Positions 48,720 through 58,041 of a stretch of 64,000 nucleotides of DNA are shown here, one piece after another. Origin of the DNA: Klebsiella michiganensis (lineage in GTDB: Bacteria; Pseudomonadota; Gammaproteobacteria; Enterobacterales; Enterobacteriaceae); contig CP011077.1 of the NCBI GenBank assembly GCA_000963575.1, forward strand, positions 2,418,001 to 2,482,000. Direction: 5' to 3'. Each line of letters begins with the position of its first letter. The first letter of the stretch is position 1. Made by a program: the position numbers and the translations under genes. A model generated the notes under the pieces. That model was given only the letters and a program-made list of their open reading frames with translations, was not told the DNA's origin and ran no database searches.

Positions 48720-50144
48720 TCAGTGCTTGATCATCACATGCCGAATAACGGTGTAATCCTCCAGCCCGTACAGCGACATATCTTTTCCGTAGCCTGAGAG
48801 CTTTTGCCCACCGTGCGGCATCTCGCTGACCAGCATAAAGTGCGTGTTCACCCAGGCACAGCCGTACTGCAGCCTCGCGCTCAGGCGATGCGCCCGGCCC
48901 ACATCCTGCGTCCACACAGAGGATGCAAGGCCGTAGCTGGAGTCATTGGCCCACTCAAGCACCTGCTGCTCATCGTCAAATTTTGTGACGCTGACAACCG
49001 GGCCGAACACTTCTTTTTGCACAATGGCATCGGCCTGCTTTGCCCCGGCCAGCAGCGTTGGCTGGTAGTAATAGCCAGCCCCTGCCACTTTACTCCCGCC
49101 GGTAATCACTTTGATATGCGGCAGGGCTTTGGCTTCCTCCACGGCGTTGCTGACTCGCTCAAGGTGTGCCTTTGAACTCAGCGGCCCCAGCTCGGTGCTT
49201 TCATCCTCGGGCGGCCCATATTTGAGGCTGGCCACGGCTTTCCCAAGCTGCTCAACCAGCCTGTCGTAAATTCCGCTTTGGGCGTAAATCCGGCACGCCG
49301 CGGTGCAGTCCTGCCCGGCGTTGTAATAGCCAAAGGTTCGCACGCCGTCGACTACCGCCTCTAAATCCGCATCGTCGAACACGATAACCGGCGCTTTGCC
49401 GCCCAGCTCCATATGCGTGCGCTTAATTGACGGGGCAGTATGGCTAATAATGTGCTCCCCGGTGGCAATGGAGCCGGTGAGCGACACCATGCGCACTTTT
49501 TCATGCCCGGTCAGCGCATCACCGACGGTTTGCCCGCGCCCAAACAGCACGTTAATCACCCCTGCGGGGAAGATATCCTTCGCCAGTTCGGCCAGCTTAA
49601 AAGCGGTCAACGGCGTAATTTCGGAAGGTTTGATCACCACGCAGTTCCCGGCGGCCAGCGCCGGAGCCAGTTTCCAGGCCGCCATCATCAGCGGATAGTT
49701 CCAGGGGGCAATAGAGGCCACCACGCCGACCGGATCGCGACGGATCATCGAGGTGTGCCCACTCAGATATTCTCCGGCGGCCAGGCCGCTCAGGCAGCGG
49801 CTCGCCCCGGCGAAAAAGCGAAAGACATCGACTACCGCCGGGATCTCATCGTTGAGTACGCAGTGGAAAGGTTTGCCGCAGTTCTGCGACTCAAGCCGGG
49901 CGAAGGCTTCCCCGTGCCGCTCGATGGCGTCAGCGAGCGCCAGAAGATGTTCGGCACGTTCTTTCGGCGTCGTCTGCCCCCATGTGGGAAACGCTTTATC
50001 CGCCGCCAAAACCGCAGCCTCGACTTGCTCAACAGTGGCTTCGGCCACCTCCAGCAGCACCTGACCCGTGGCCGGGTTGTAGACCGGCTGCTTTTCTCCA
50101 AGGCCATCCACAAGCTGGCCGTTAATCAATAACTGGCTTTGCAT
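48720..50144 (-). CDS. patD: Gamma-aminobutyraldehyde dehydrogenase PatD
   Basis: A 474-residue aldehyde dehydrogenase, the same length as E. coli PatD (YdcW) and near-identical across most of it. The catalytic Cys is in YYNAGQDCTAACRIYAQ, the general-base Glu in THMELGGKAPVIVF, and the NAD site in APWNYPLMMAAWKLAPALAAGNCVV and SLTGSIATGEHI. It oxidises 4-aminobutanal to GABA in putrescine breakdown. No patA or puu genes are nearby. The 279 bp before it hold the promoter region shared with the Mop-domain gene. Confidence 0.95.
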   Translation of the reverse strand: MQSQLLINGQLVDGLGEKQPVYNPATGQVLLEVAEATVEQVEAAVLAADKAFPTWGQTTPKERAEHLLALADAIERHGEAFARLESQNCGKPFHCVLNDEIPAVVDVFRFFAGASRCLSGLAAGEYLSGHTSMIRRDPVGVVASIAPWNYPLMMAAWKLAPALAAGNCVVIKPSEITPLTAFKLAELAKDIFPAGVINVLFGRGQTVGDALTGHEKVRMVSLTGSIATGEHIISHTAPSIKRTHMELGGKAPVIVFDDADLEAVVDGVRTFGYYNAGQDCTAACRIYAQSGIYDRLVEQLGKAVASLKYGPPEDESTELGPLSSKAHLERVSNAVEEAKALPHIKVITGGSKVAGAGYYYQPTLLAGAKQADAIVQKEVFGPVVSVTKFDDEQQVLEWANDSSYGLASSVWTQDVGRAHRLSARLQYGCAWVNTHFMLVSEMPHGGQKLSGYGKDMSLYGLEDYTVIRHVMIKH

Positions 50145-50423
50145 CCCAATCTCCTTTCCCGTTCTGATGATCAGTTCCCAGAGGCGTTCTGGCTTAAAAG
50201 GACTGAGTAAAAAGCATAGTTCCGGCCTGACGGCGGCAGCGGCACCGGGCGGTGATTTTCACCAGGTTGTGATGCACTGCGCAGTAAGCCTGTCCAGACG
50301 CTCCCCTTTGGTATAACAGGCCGCAGAGCAAATGAGGTATCTATTGAAAATTAATATGAAAAGAAGGCGGTATGCCCCTATGCTTTAGGCAGTCTTTTTC
50401 TCACTTCACCGCCAGGAGGCACT

Positions 50424-50852
50424 ATGAGTATTTCAGCCCGAAACCAGTTAACCGGCATTATCAGCCACGTCACAGACGGCGCCGTTAACGACGAAATCGA
50501 ATTAACCCTTAACGGGGGCGGAAAACTGGTCGCCGTGGTCACCCGCAGCAGCAAGGAAGCGTTAGGCCTGGTCAACGGCAAAGCTGCGCTTGCCTTAATC
50601 AAAGCCCCATGGGTTGTACTGGCCAGTGAAGACTGCGGGTATCACTTCTCCGCCCGGAACCAGTTTCCCGGCGTGGTGAAAGCCATCGCGGAAGGCGCGG
50701 TGAACACCACCGTACATATTCAGACCGACGCGGGGTTTGAATTAACCGCCGTGGTGACTAACGAAGCCGCTGATGAAATGGCGCTTAAGGCTGGTTCTCG
50801 CCTGCTCGCGCTGGTGAAGGCCTCTTCCGTACTGATCGCGGTGAAAAAATAG
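50424..50852 (+). CDS. Molybdenum-pterin-binding-like protein with two Mop/TOBE domains
   Basis: A 142-residue protein made of two tandem Mop domains: SISARNQLTGIISHVTDGAVNDEIELTL...SSKEALGLVNGKAALALIKAPWVVLA and FSARNQFPGVVKAIAEGAVNTTVHIQT...ADEMALKAGSRLLALVKASSVLIAV. Such proteins bind molybdate or tungstate as oligomers and may buffer it in the cytoplasm. There is no DNA-binding domain, so it is not ModE. AGGAGG precedes the ATG and a strong terminator follows. Confidence 0.9.
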   Translation: MSISARNQLTGIISHVTDGAVNDEIELTLNGGGKLVAVVTRSSKEALGLVNGKAALALIKAPWVVLASEDCGYHFSARNQFPGVVKAIAEGAVNTTVHIQTDAGFELTAVVTNEAADEMALKAGSRLLALVKASSVLIAVKK

Positions 50853-50863
50853 GGTCTGGACAT

Positions 50864-50890
50864 CCGGCAGCAACGAAGGCTGCCGGTTTT
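50864..50890 (+). terminator. Terminator after the Mop-domain gene
   Basis: CCGGCAGC-N7-GCTGCCGG followed by TTTT, next to the 3' end of the convergent alginate lyase gene. Confidence 0.88.
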
Positions 50891-50897
50891 AACTGGC

Positions 50898-51689
50898 TTA
50901 CTTGTAGCGCACCTCAAGCTTACTGTAGGCCACCACCGCTTCTGAACCATCCTTGTTTTTGTCCTGGTTGTAGTTGCCCGCCTTGAAGTAAAGCTGGATC
51001 CCCTCCCAGCCCTGTTTCGGATAGTCAAAGGTTTGACTCACCTTTTTTCCTCCGGCGCTGGCTTCAACCGTCACCTTCATACCGCTCGCCGTGCCTTTGG
51101 CTTTAATGCTGTAATCAATTTTTTCGTTCAGCCCGACGTCCGAAAGCAGCGTGGTGCGTTTCTCCGGGTCGCCGTAGTTTTGTTTCGTGCCCGCGACTAT
51201 CGCGCCATCTTCCCAGCGCAGTTTTAGCATCTCTGAGCCGCCGGGCTTATCGCCGTGAATTTGAGCAAAAATTATCGAGCGCGTGGACGGGTTTTTGACG
51301 ATATAAACCGCTCCGCGCTGCTCATTATCAAACTCGCTGCCGTTGACAAAATTGTGCGTGGCTCTTAGCTCGACGCGAGGAAATTCGCTGTGCGCCGTTG
51401 AGCCAAAGCCTGATGGCGTTTTAAATATCATTGCCCCGGCCGGGATTGCTGAATCACAGCTTTTTGAGCCGCCGCAGTTGCTGTAGAAATAGCGGTTATG
51501 CAGCCCGGAGGTTATTTTTACCTCATTGGGTTTTTCGCTGCTGTCGAAGGACTGCAGCAAATAATCTTTCGTCAGTACCGGATAATTTTCACCCGGCATA
51601 TTTTGGCCGCTTTCCGCCCATGCGCTACCGCTCAGCGCCGCCAAAAACAGGCTCACCGGCAGCCCGTAACTTACTGTTTTACGCTTCAT
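50898..51689 (-). CDS. Alginate lyase, polysaccharide lyase family 7
   Basis: A 263-residue exported enzyme with a signal peptide (cleavage near AWAES). The three PL7 motifs are clear: SEFPRVELRAT, IFAQIHGD, and LYFKAGNYNQDKNKDG. Gln and His in QIH, Arg in RVELR and Tyr in YFKAGNYNQ are the usual catalytic set. QIH (rather than QVH) lyases often prefer guluronate-rich alginate. The ATG at 51689 is supported by the signal peptide. No alginate transport or KDG genes adjoin, so it acts alone here, possibly on plant, algal or bacterial alginate. Confidence 0.9.
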   Translation of the reverse strand: MKRKTVSYGLPVSLFLAALSGSAWAESGQNMPGENYPVLTKDYLLQSFDSSEKPNEVKITSGLHNRYFYSNCGGSKSCDSAIPAGAMIFKTPSGFGSTAHSEFPRVELRATHNFVNGSEFDNEQRGAVYIVKNPSTRSIIFAQIHGDKPGGSEMLKLRWEDGAIVAGTKQNYGDPEKRTTLLSDVGLNEKIDYSIKAKGTASGMKVTVEASAGGKKVSQTFDYPKQGWEGIQLYFKAGNYNQDKNKDGSEAVVAYSKLEVRYK

Positions 51690-51833
51690 CTTTAACCCCA
51701 ATGCAAAATGTAAACCCGCCCGATCAGCTAACCATTAATCAGCGTAGATGCTTTACTTAAAATCTGTTGCTGTGACATGTCAGTAGTAACAATGGGTTTC
51801 CGGTAATTAACCTGATGCATAAAGGGAACAGTA

Positions 51834-52706
51834 ATGATCAAAAAACTGCTCGTTTCAGTCCTGTTTGCGGCCAGCTACTCCGCCTTCGCGCTGGCGGATA
51901 ACGCGGGCGCGGCGTTTAAAACTTTTCCGCTCGGCAAGCTTGAGCTAACCGCCCTGCACGATAAAAACAACGCCCTGCCCAACGATGGCAAAGTGATTGG
52001 CGTCGACGTGGGAGAGAAAGCGGTAGCCGAAGTGCTATCCGCCGCGGGTGCCGCGACGGATAACATAAAACTCAGCGTCAATGCCCTGCTGGTCAAAGAT
52101 GGCAGCAAAGTCATTCTGCTGGATACCGGGCTTGGCCCCAACGCTCAGGGCCAGCTGATTGAGAGCCTCGCAAAGGCGGGCTATAGGCCAGCACAGATTA
52201 CCGATGTGCTGATCACCCACGTTCACGGTGACCATGTTGGCGGGCTGCTGACGGCGGACGGCAAACAGGCGTTCCCCAACGCCACGGTGCAAATCTCCGC
52301 CCCGGACTGGGCATGGCTGCAAACGCTGCCGAAGATGAAGGCGCTGGCCGAGGCCATCCAGCCGCAGGTCAAAACCTTTAAGCCTGGCGACCAGGTGCTG
52401 CCGGGGATCACATCTGTACCGCTGCCGGGCCATACGCCGGGACACGTTGGCTACCAGATTGTCTCCGGCAAGCAGCGACTTTTAGACATCGGCGACTCGG
52501 CGCACAGCGCAATTGTGTCGCTGACGAAACCCGAATGGGCGATTGCCTATGACAACGACCGCCAGGAAGGAATAGCCAACCGCAAAGCGCTACTGGCCAA
52601 ACTGGCCGCCGATCGCGAACTGATTTTTGCCCCACACTTCCCGTTCCCGGGCGTCGGCCACATTGTGGCGAAGGGCGACCATTACGTTTTCCAGCCGACA
52701 GAGTAG
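51834..52706 (+). CDS. Exported metallo-beta-lactamase-fold hydrolase
   Basis: A 290-residue protein with a signal peptide (about 1-22) and an MBL fold. The zinc site is LITHVHGDHVGGLL, with further ligands in PLPGHTPGHVGYQI, GDSAHSA and a late His in APHFPFPGVGH. It resembles methyl parathion hydrolase/quorum-quenching-like members more than true beta-lactamases. The substrate is unknown. Its ATG follows AAGGGAA. It is divergent from the alginate lyase gene and shares a 144-bp promoter region. Confidence 0.85.
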   Translation: MIKKLLVSVLFAASYSAFALADNAGAAFKTFPLGKLELTALHDKNNALPNDGKVIGVDVGEKAVAEVLSAAGAATDNIKLSVNALLVKDGSKVILLDTGLGPNAQGQLIESLAKAGYRPAQITDVLITHVHGDHVGGLLTADGKQAFPNATVQISAPDWAWLQTLPKMKALAEAIQPQVKTFKPGDQVLPGITSVPLPGHTPGHVGYQIVSGKQRLLDIGDSAHSAIVSLTKPEWAIAYDNDRQEGIANRKALLAKLAADRELIFAPHFPFPGVGHIVAKGDHYVFQPTE

Positions 52707-52715
52707 CCGTGACAT

Positions 52716-52735
52716 AAGCCGGTTCGCCGGCTTTT
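52716..52735. terminator. Terminator between the MBL and GNAT genes
   Basis: AAGCCGG, UUCG tetraloop, CCGGCTT, then TTAA. It overlaps the stop of the convergent GNAT gene. Confidence 0.85.
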
Positions 52736-53264
52736 AAAGGTTTTGCCGGTGAATCTGATACCAGACATGCCGCTGTAGCGGGTGATTATCCGGCACCATC
52801 GGATGGTCAAACTCGCCGCTTTGGCGCATGCCTAATTTCTCCATCACCCGCTGAGACGGCAAGTTTGGCAGCGCGGTAAAAGCCACGATGCTGTCCAGGT
52901 CATACTCATCAAAACCTACGCGCAGCGCTTCCCTCGCGGCCTCTGGGGCATAGCCTTTGCCCCAGAATGCTTTTCGAAGCCGCCAGCCTATCTCTACACA
53001 GGGGCTAAACGGCAGCGAGTAGGCAGGCCGATTCAGGCCAACAAACCCTGCCAGCTCGCCGCTCTGCTGTTCTTCTACCGCCCAGAAACCAAACCCGTTT
53101 TCCGCCATACGCTGGCGAAACGCCTCCAGGTAACTCTGGCTTTCCTGCGGCGTCAGGGGCTGTAAGAAATAGCGCATCACTTCCGGGTCGGCGTTCATTG
53201 CGGCAAACGGCAGCAAATCCTCGTCGCGCCACGGCCTGAGCAGCAGTCTTTCAGTGAGGTACAT
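52734..53264 (-). CDS. GNAT acetyltransferase, RimJ/RimL-like
   Basis: A 176-residue protein of the RimJ/RimL/SpeG-like group. TERLLLRPWRDEDLLPFAAMNADPEVMRYF is the typical opening, AFWGKGYAPEAAREALRVGFDEYDLDSI holds the acetyl-CoA loop, and ALPNLPSQRVMEKLGMRQSGEFDHP is motif B. Relatives acetylate protein N-termini or small amines; the target is unknown. Its start lies inside the end of the MocR gene (14-bp overlap), so the two are cotranscribed and may act on the same metabolite. Confidence 0.88.
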   Translation of the reverse strand: MYLTERLLLRPWRDEDLLPFAAMNADPEVMRYFLQPLTPQESQSYLEAFRQRMAENGFGFWAVEEQQSGELAGFVGLNRPAYSLPFSPCVEIGWRLRKAFWGKGYAPEAAREALRVGFDEYDLDSIVAFTALPNLPSQRVMEKLGMRQSGEFDHPMVPDNHPLQRHVWYQIHRQNL

Positions 53265-54681
53265 CGGGAGACTCCTCGATCAATTCCTTGATTAAACGTG
53301 ACAACGTCACAGCCGCCTGGCGTTCTCTGTCCCCCCAGGCCCATGAGGCGTTAAAGCGGAAATAGTTGTCCCAGGCCCTGCCGGTTGTGAACATTTTCCC
53401 CGGGGCGATGCTTATCTTATGCGCCAGCGCCCGCTCGTTAAGCAGGCTGGCATCAAGCCCTGCTGGCAGCTCAAGCCAAAGGAAATAACCGCTTTCGCTG
53501 CGGTGGATTTTTACCTCTGGGGGGAGAAGCTCGCTTAGCGTTTGCCAGGCCAACTGTTTGCGTTCTGCCAGCTGCCGGCGCAGGCGACGCAGGTGTGTGT
53601 CGTAGCGGCGGGTAGCCAAAAAATCGACCAGCGCCAGCTGCATTGGAGAACTGGTGGACAAGGTACTCATCAACTGCAATTGCTGGATGCGGCGGGCGTG
53701 TTTCCCGGCGGCCACCCAGCCGATTCGAAACCCCGCCACCAGGCATTTTGAAAACGAAGAGCAATGCAGGGTCATGTCGTGGGTGTCGTACGCCCGGGCG
53801 GGCAGCGGCCTTTCCCGGCCGTAATACAGCTCGCTGTAAACATCATCCTCAATCAGCGTGACGTCATGCGCCTGCAACAGCTGCACCAGCTGCGCTTTTT
53901 TCTCCGGTGGCAGCGTCACGCCCAGCGGGTTCTGACTGTTGGTCATTAACCAGCAGGCTTTAACCGGGTATTCCGCCAAAGCCTGCGCCAGCGCGTCGAG
54001 ATCGATCCCGCTGACCGGGTCAGTTGCGACCGATAACGCTTTAAGCCTCAAACGCTCCAGCGCCTGCAGCGCGCCGTAGAAACACGGGTTTTCAACGATT
54101 ACCCAGTCACCCGGTTCGGTGACCGCCTGCAGACTGAGATTGAGCGCCTCCAGCGCACCGGCGGTGATCACAATTTCGTCCGGTGAAACGTGCATCCCCT
54201 GCTGGGCGTAGCGCTGGGCAATGGCGTGGCGCAGGGCTTCGTTACCCGGCGGGAGGCTTTCAATCACGCTGATGGCGGTGGCCGTTTTGCTGACCGCCGC
54301 CATCGAACGGTGGAGAGCCTGGAGCGGAAACAGGCGTGGGTCGGGAAACGCAGAGCCAAACGGCACCACGGAGGCATCCGTGCTCGCCTGCAGCACATCG
54401 AAAATATAAGTATTGATATCGACGGTTTCCGCGCGGGTGACCTGCACCGCCGGTGGCGCAGTGCGTGCCACCGGCCGGGGTGCAACGTAGTAGCCGGACT
54501 GCGGCCTGGCCACAATCGCCCCCTGGCTTTCAAGCATCTGATAGGCGTGCCCGACGGTCATAAAACTCATCCCGCTGTGGCCAACCTGCTCGCGCAGCGA
54601 CGGTAAACGATCCCCCGGCTGCCAGACGCCAAGGGCAATCTGGTCGAGGATCTGCTGTGCCAGCTGCTGGTACTTTTTCAT
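53251..54681 (-). CDS. MocR/PdxR-family regulator (GntR wing plus aminotransferase domain)
   Basis: A 476-residue regulator. The GntR-type winged helix is at residues 1-75 (QILDQIALGVWQPGDRLPSLREQVGHSGMSFMTVGHAYQMLESQGAI). A fold-I aminotransferase domain runs from about 110 to 465, with NPLG, DDVYSELYY and the PLP lysine in CSSFSKCLVAGFRIGW. MocR proteins sense PLP or an amino compound bound to it and control nearby genes. It is cotranscribed with an acetyltransferase, a common MocR pairing. Its own target is probably the promoter before 54681. Confidence 0.9.
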   Translation of the reverse strand: MKKYQQLAQQILDQIALGVWQPGDRLPSLREQVGHSGMSFMTVGHAYQMLESQGAIVARPQSGYYVAPRPVARTAPPAVQVTRAETVDINTYIFDVLQASTDASVVPFGSAFPDPRLFPLQALHRSMAAVSKTATAISVIESLPPGNEALRHAIAQRYAQQGMHVSPDEIVITAGALEALNLSLQAVTEPGDWVIVENPCFYGALQALERLRLKALSVATDPVSGIDLDALAQALAEYPVKACWLMTNSQNPLGVTLPPEKKAQLVQLLQAHDVTLIEDDVYSELYYGRERPLPARAYDTHDMTLHCSSFSKCLVAGFRIGWVAAGKHARRIQQLQLMSTLSTSSPMQLALVDFLATRRYDTHLRRLRRQLAERKQLAWQTLSELLPPEVKIHRSESGYFLWLELPAGLDASLLNERALAHKISIAPGKMFTTGRAWDNYFRFNASWAWGDRERQAAVTLSRLIKELIEESPDVPH

Positions 54682-54769
54682 GCGCTGCTCCCTGTCTATA
54701 TCACAACGCTAAAAATACGCTGTTTTGTACAACTGTTATAGTCAGAAAGTGATTTTTTAACATGAAAAA

Positions 54770-54790
54770 ACGGGCGACAAAGTCGCCCGT
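54770..54790 (-). terminator. Terminator of the gpdQ/ABC operon
   Basis: ACGGGCGAC-AAA-GTCGCCCGT, followed on the minus strand by TTTTTTCATG. It lies 21 bp past the binding-protein stop. Confidence 0.9.
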
Positions 54791-54811
54791 CAGGAGCTAA
54801 ACGCGGGGGTT

Positions 54812-56134
54812 TTACTTCACATCGGCCAGCGCAGTTTTCTCAACGTAAGGTTTCATCAGGCTGTCCGCCGTTTGCTGAGCGGATTTCGCGGCGGCTTCCG
54901 GCGTCACCTTTTGATCGTTCACCACCGCCGCCAGCTGGTTTTCCATCGCCTGACGAACGGCCACCGTTTCATAAGTTGAATACCAGGGATGGGCATATTG
55001 CAGCTGATCGAGCGCGATTTGCGCCCGCGGATCTTTCTGCAGGTATTCCTTCATTTCCGGCGTGTCGTAGGAGGCCTTCAGCGGGGAGAAATAGCCGGTG
55101 AAACGACTCCAGGCGCCGTTAACCTGCGGACTAGTCAGATAGGTCAGGAACTGATAAGCCGCCTTTTTCTGCGCATCGGAGATGCCTTTGAAGCTCACCA
55201 GACTCGCCCCACCGATAGGCACCGCCCGCTGCTCATTGGCCGGCATCATCGCCACTTCCATATCAAAATCTTTGCTGTTTTCGCGCATAAAGCCCAGCGC
55301 ACCGGTGCTCAGCATCGCCATGCCCAGTTTGCCGCTGAAGAAGGCGGCGCTGATCTGCTTGGAATTGAGCACGCCCGACGGCATCACTTTGTCGCGGTAA
55401 ACCATGTTCTGCCAGAAGCGCAGCGCGCCGATGGTGGTCGGCGAGTCGTAATACACTTCGCCCGGATAGTTTTCGTTAAAGTAGTTGCCGCCGTTGGCGC
55501 GAACCAGCGAGGAGAAGATCCAGCCGCCGTAATCGTCGTTGGTGGACGGCAGCATGATACCCCACTGCCCTTTGCTGGCGTCGGTCAGCTTCTTCGCATC
55601 GGCCAGCATTTCGGCCCAGGTCTGCGGCGGCTGCTTGATGCCCGCCTGGTCGAACATCGTTTTGTTGTAGTACAGAATTGGCGTGGAGTTATGGAACGGA
55701 ATCGCGTAAGTCACGCCCATCACCTGGGCATTCTTGTGCATTGCCGGCCAATAATCGTTCATCAGGACATCGCTGGCCTTGCGGTTGCCGTATTTAAACA
55801 GCTCATCCATCGGCAGAATTTCGTCTTTTAGCGCAAGGTCGGTGGTGAAGTTGGCCGACATAATGACCAGCGCAGGTGGCTGCCCGGCTTTCTGCGCGGA
55901 TTCCGCTTTAATTTTGGTGGTGTCGTAGCCGCCGGTAAAAATACCGCGAACTTCTACGTCCTGCTGAGAATCGTTAAACGCCTTGATGACGCGGGTCATT
56001 TCCATCGTCAGCTTGCCGTCGACCGGCGCGGGGAACATAAAATCAATTTTCTCTTTTGCCAGCGCTGCGCCGCTCACGGCCAGCGAACAGCAAACGGCAA
56101 GCGCCCGCCATTTATGCATCAGGGGGTTAAACAT
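54812..56134 (-). CDS. ABC importer substrate-binding protein, UgpB-like
   Basis: A 440-residue periplasmic protein with a signal peptide (cleavage near AALAKEK) and the SBP_bac_1 fold. KIDFMFPAPVDGKLTMEMTRVIKAFNDSQQDVEVRGIFTGGYDTT is the UgpB-type opening. It also has PILYYNKTMFDQAGIKQPPQTWAEM and GGASLVSFKG. The ATG at 56134 has AGGAGA upstream and overlaps the ATPase stop by 8 bp; a longer frame to 56287 is inside that gene. It ends an operon with gpdQ, so the ligand is probably a glycerophosphodiester or glycerol-3-phosphate. Confidence 0.9.
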   Translation of the reverse strand: MFNPLMHKWRALAVCCSLAVSGAALAKEKIDFMFPAPVDGKLTMEMTRVIKAFNDSQQDVEVRGIFTGGYDTTKIKAESAQKAGQPPALVIMSANFTTDLALKDEILPMDELFKYGNRKASDVLMNDYWPAMHKNAQVMGVTYAIPFHNSTPILYYNKTMFDQAGIKQPPQTWAEMLADAKKLTDASKGQWGIMLPSTNDDYGGWIFSSLVRANGGNYFNENYPGEVYYDSPTTIGALRFWQNMVYRDKVMPSGVLNSKQISAAFFSGKLGMAMLSTGALGFMRENSKDFDMEVAMMPANEQRAVPIGGASLVSFKGISDAQKKAAYQFLTYLTSPQVNGAWSRFTGYFSPLKASYDTPEMKEYLQKDPRAQIALDQLQYAHPWYSTYETVAVRQAMENQLAAVVNDQKVTPEAAAKSAQQTADSLMKPYVEKTALADVK

Positions 56135-57200
56135 GGTCAATCTCCTGGTGTAAGTTGTGGTGAAGATCTGTGTGGAAAAGATGTATATCCGATGAGGAAA
56201 AACCGAGGGTAAGCGTATCGCCTTTTTCTGGTACCTCACCGCGGTGGCGGCGGGTGTAGCGTAACGTTCCCAGGGGGGTGCTGACATGGAGCAGATAATC
56301 TGCGCCCATCAGTTCTCGTTGCAGCACCGTCGCCGAAAGCGTCAGGTGCCCGTTCTCTGGCCTGTCGGTGAGGTGTTCCGGACGTATCCCGACCCAGACG
56401 CTTTGCTCTTTCTCCGCGGCCGGCGGCAGAGGCAGATTCAGCCCGGCGGGCAAAACGCGCCCATTTTCACAAGGCAGAGAAACCAAATTCATGGCCGGAG
56501 AGCCAATAAAACCGGCGACAAACAGGTTGGCTGGCCGGGCATAAAGGAGCTCCGGCTTGCCCACCTGCTGCACCACGCCCCCGTTCATCACCACTATACG
56601 GTCCGCCATCGACATGGCCTCCGTCTGATCGTGGGTGACGTAAATGGTGGTGGTTTTGAGCTGATGGTGCAGCGCCATGATGCTGTCGCGCACCTCGGTA
56701 CGAAGACGCGCATCCAGGTTGGAGAGCGGTTCATCCATCAGGAACAGGCGCGGGTTACGCACAATTGCTCTCGCCATCGCCACACGCTGGCGCTGGCCGC
56801 CGGACAGTTTGGCCGGTTTGCGGTCGAGCATTTCACCAAGCTGCAGCATCGCGGCAACCTGCTCCAGCCGCGGCTGCCAGCTGGCTTTGTCCTCTTTGCG
56901 GATCTTCATGCCAAAGGTGATGTTGTCGCGCACGGTGAGGTGCGGAAACAGCGCATAGTTTTGGAAGATCATCGCGAAATTGCGCTCACGCGGCGACATC
57001 GCCGTAATGTTCTGGTCACTGAGCCAAATCTCACCGCTGCTAACCTCTTCCAGCCCCGCAAGCATCCGCAGCAGCGTACTTTTGCCGCAGCCTGAAGGCC
57101 CGACCAGCACCACAAATTCGCCTTCTTCGATGCTGAGCGACAGCGCGTTCAGCGCCGCTTTACCGTCAAACTGCTTGCTTACCTGATTCAGTCTTAACAT
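56127..57200 (-). CDS. ABC importer ATPase, UgpC/MalK type
   Basis: A 357-residue ATPase: Walker A VGPSGCGKSTLLRMLAG, Q-loop FQNYALFPH, signature LSGGQRQRVAMARAI, Walker B LFLMDEPLSNLDARLR, switch His in YVTHDQTEA. A C-terminal TOBE-like regulatory domain (about 240-357) follows, with VWVGIRPEHL. It powers the adjacent permeases. It starts 2 bp after the gpdQ stop and overlaps the binding-protein start. Confidence 0.93.
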   Translation of the reverse strand: MLRLNQVSKQFDGKAALNALSLSIEEGEFVVLVGPSGCGKSTLLRMLAGLEEVSSGEIWLSDQNITAMSPRERNFAMIFQNYALFPHLTVRDNITFGMKIRKEDKASWQPRLEQVAAMLQLGEMLDRKPAKLSGGQRQRVAMARAIVRNPRLFLMDEPLSNLDARLRTEVRDSIMALHHQLKTTTIYVTHDQTEAMSMADRIVVMNGGVVQQVGKPELLYARPANLFVAGFIGSPAMNLVSLPCENGRVLPAGLNLPLPPAAEKEQSVWVGIRPEHLTDRPENGHLTLSATVLQRELMGADYLLHVSTPLGTLRYTRRHRGEVPEKGDTLTLGFSSSDIHLFHTDLHHNLHQEIDHV

Positions 57201-57202
57201 GG

Positions 57203-58030
57203 CTATCGGTACTCATCCGTCGGGCAACTGATCGCCGCGTCATACAGCCACGGGCCTGCATAATGCGCCAGCGAATGCTGATAGCTCACCCACTGGTCGC
57301 CCACCTGGCGATGCATCAGGCAGGACGGCGGCGACAGATCGTAATACGGGCGGCTGTCCTCAAAGTGATACGGCACCTGGTGAACGGTGCCGGGAATAGT
57401 GGCGATCGTTGCCTGCCGATATTGGGTCATCGTCAGGCTGTGGTTATGGCCGCAGAAAATACGCACCAATGACGGAAAACGCCTGACCAATTCCAGCAAC
57501 AGATGGCCGTTTTCACAGGCAATTTTGTCCATTTGCGCATTGCCCAGCGGCAGAGGCGGATGATGCATAAAGACCGCCGTGGGTTTGTCGCCGCTCGCCG
57601 TTAACTGCGCTTCAAGCCAGGCCAGGGTGTTGTCGGTCAGCCAGCCTTTGGAGTGGCCGGCCAGGCTTGAGTCAATAAACAGCAGCCGGGTAGCAAAGTC
57701 GTCCACTGCATAACGAATGTTTTCCGGGTCGTCCCCCAACTGCGGGCAAAGCGGGCGCAGGTACTCCAGAAAATGCGCCTTGTCGTCGTGGTTGCCGGGG
57801 ATCAAATAAAGCGGCGACTTGATAGTACCCAGCACCTGGCTCGCCACCAGGTACTCCGCCGGGCGGCCGCAGTTAACGATATCCCCACTGACGATTACCG
57901 CGTCCGGGCGCTCACGCAGCGCGTTCAGCTGCGAGGCCACATCGGCATTGCCCGCGTTGATATCGATAAAGCCGTACAGTTTCTGGTTCTGACTGCGGAA
58001 ATGGGTGTCGGAAATATGGGCCAATAACAT
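57203..58030 (-). CDS. gpdQ: Glycerophosphodiesterase GpdQ
   Basis: A 275-residue binuclear metallophosphoesterase. The motifs are in the expected order: MLLAHISDTHFRS, VSGDIVNCG, LIPGNHDDKAHF, FMHHPPLPLGNAQMD and IFCGHNHSLTMTQY. Sequence and length match Klebsiella (Enterobacter) aerogenes GpdQ closely through to the end (SLAHYAGPWLYDAAISCPT). That enzyme cleaves glycerophosphodiesters such as glycerophosphoethanolamine and, promiscuously, organophosphates. There is no signal peptide, so it acts in the cytoplasm on imported substrate. The ATG at 58030 follows GGAG. It sits between the permease and ATPase genes of a Ugp-like importer. Confidence 0.95.
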   Translation of the reverse strand: MLLAHISDTHFRSQNQKLYGFIDINAGNADVASQLNALRERPDAVIVSGDIVNCGRPAEYLVASQVLGTIKSPLYLIPGNHDDKAHFLEYLRPLCPQLGDDPENIRYAVDDFATRLLFIDSSLAGHSKGWLTDNTLAWLEAQLTASGDKPTAVFMHHPPLPLGNAQMDKIACENGHLLLELVRRFPSLVRIFCGHNHSLTMTQYRQATIATIPGTVHQVPYHFEDSRPYYDLSPPSCLMHRQVGDQWVSYQHSLAHYAGPWLYDAAISCPTDEYR

Positions 58031-58041
58031 CACTCAACTCC

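Noticed and set aside
48451..48756. Functional integrase gene with attachment site
   Set aside because: Only the last third remains, the conserved His is Leu, and no tRNA gene or matching repeat is adjacent.
50340..50423. ModE site upstream of the Mop-domain gene
   Set aside because: GGTAT-N4-CTATGC is too far from the TATATAAC-type dyad to claim.
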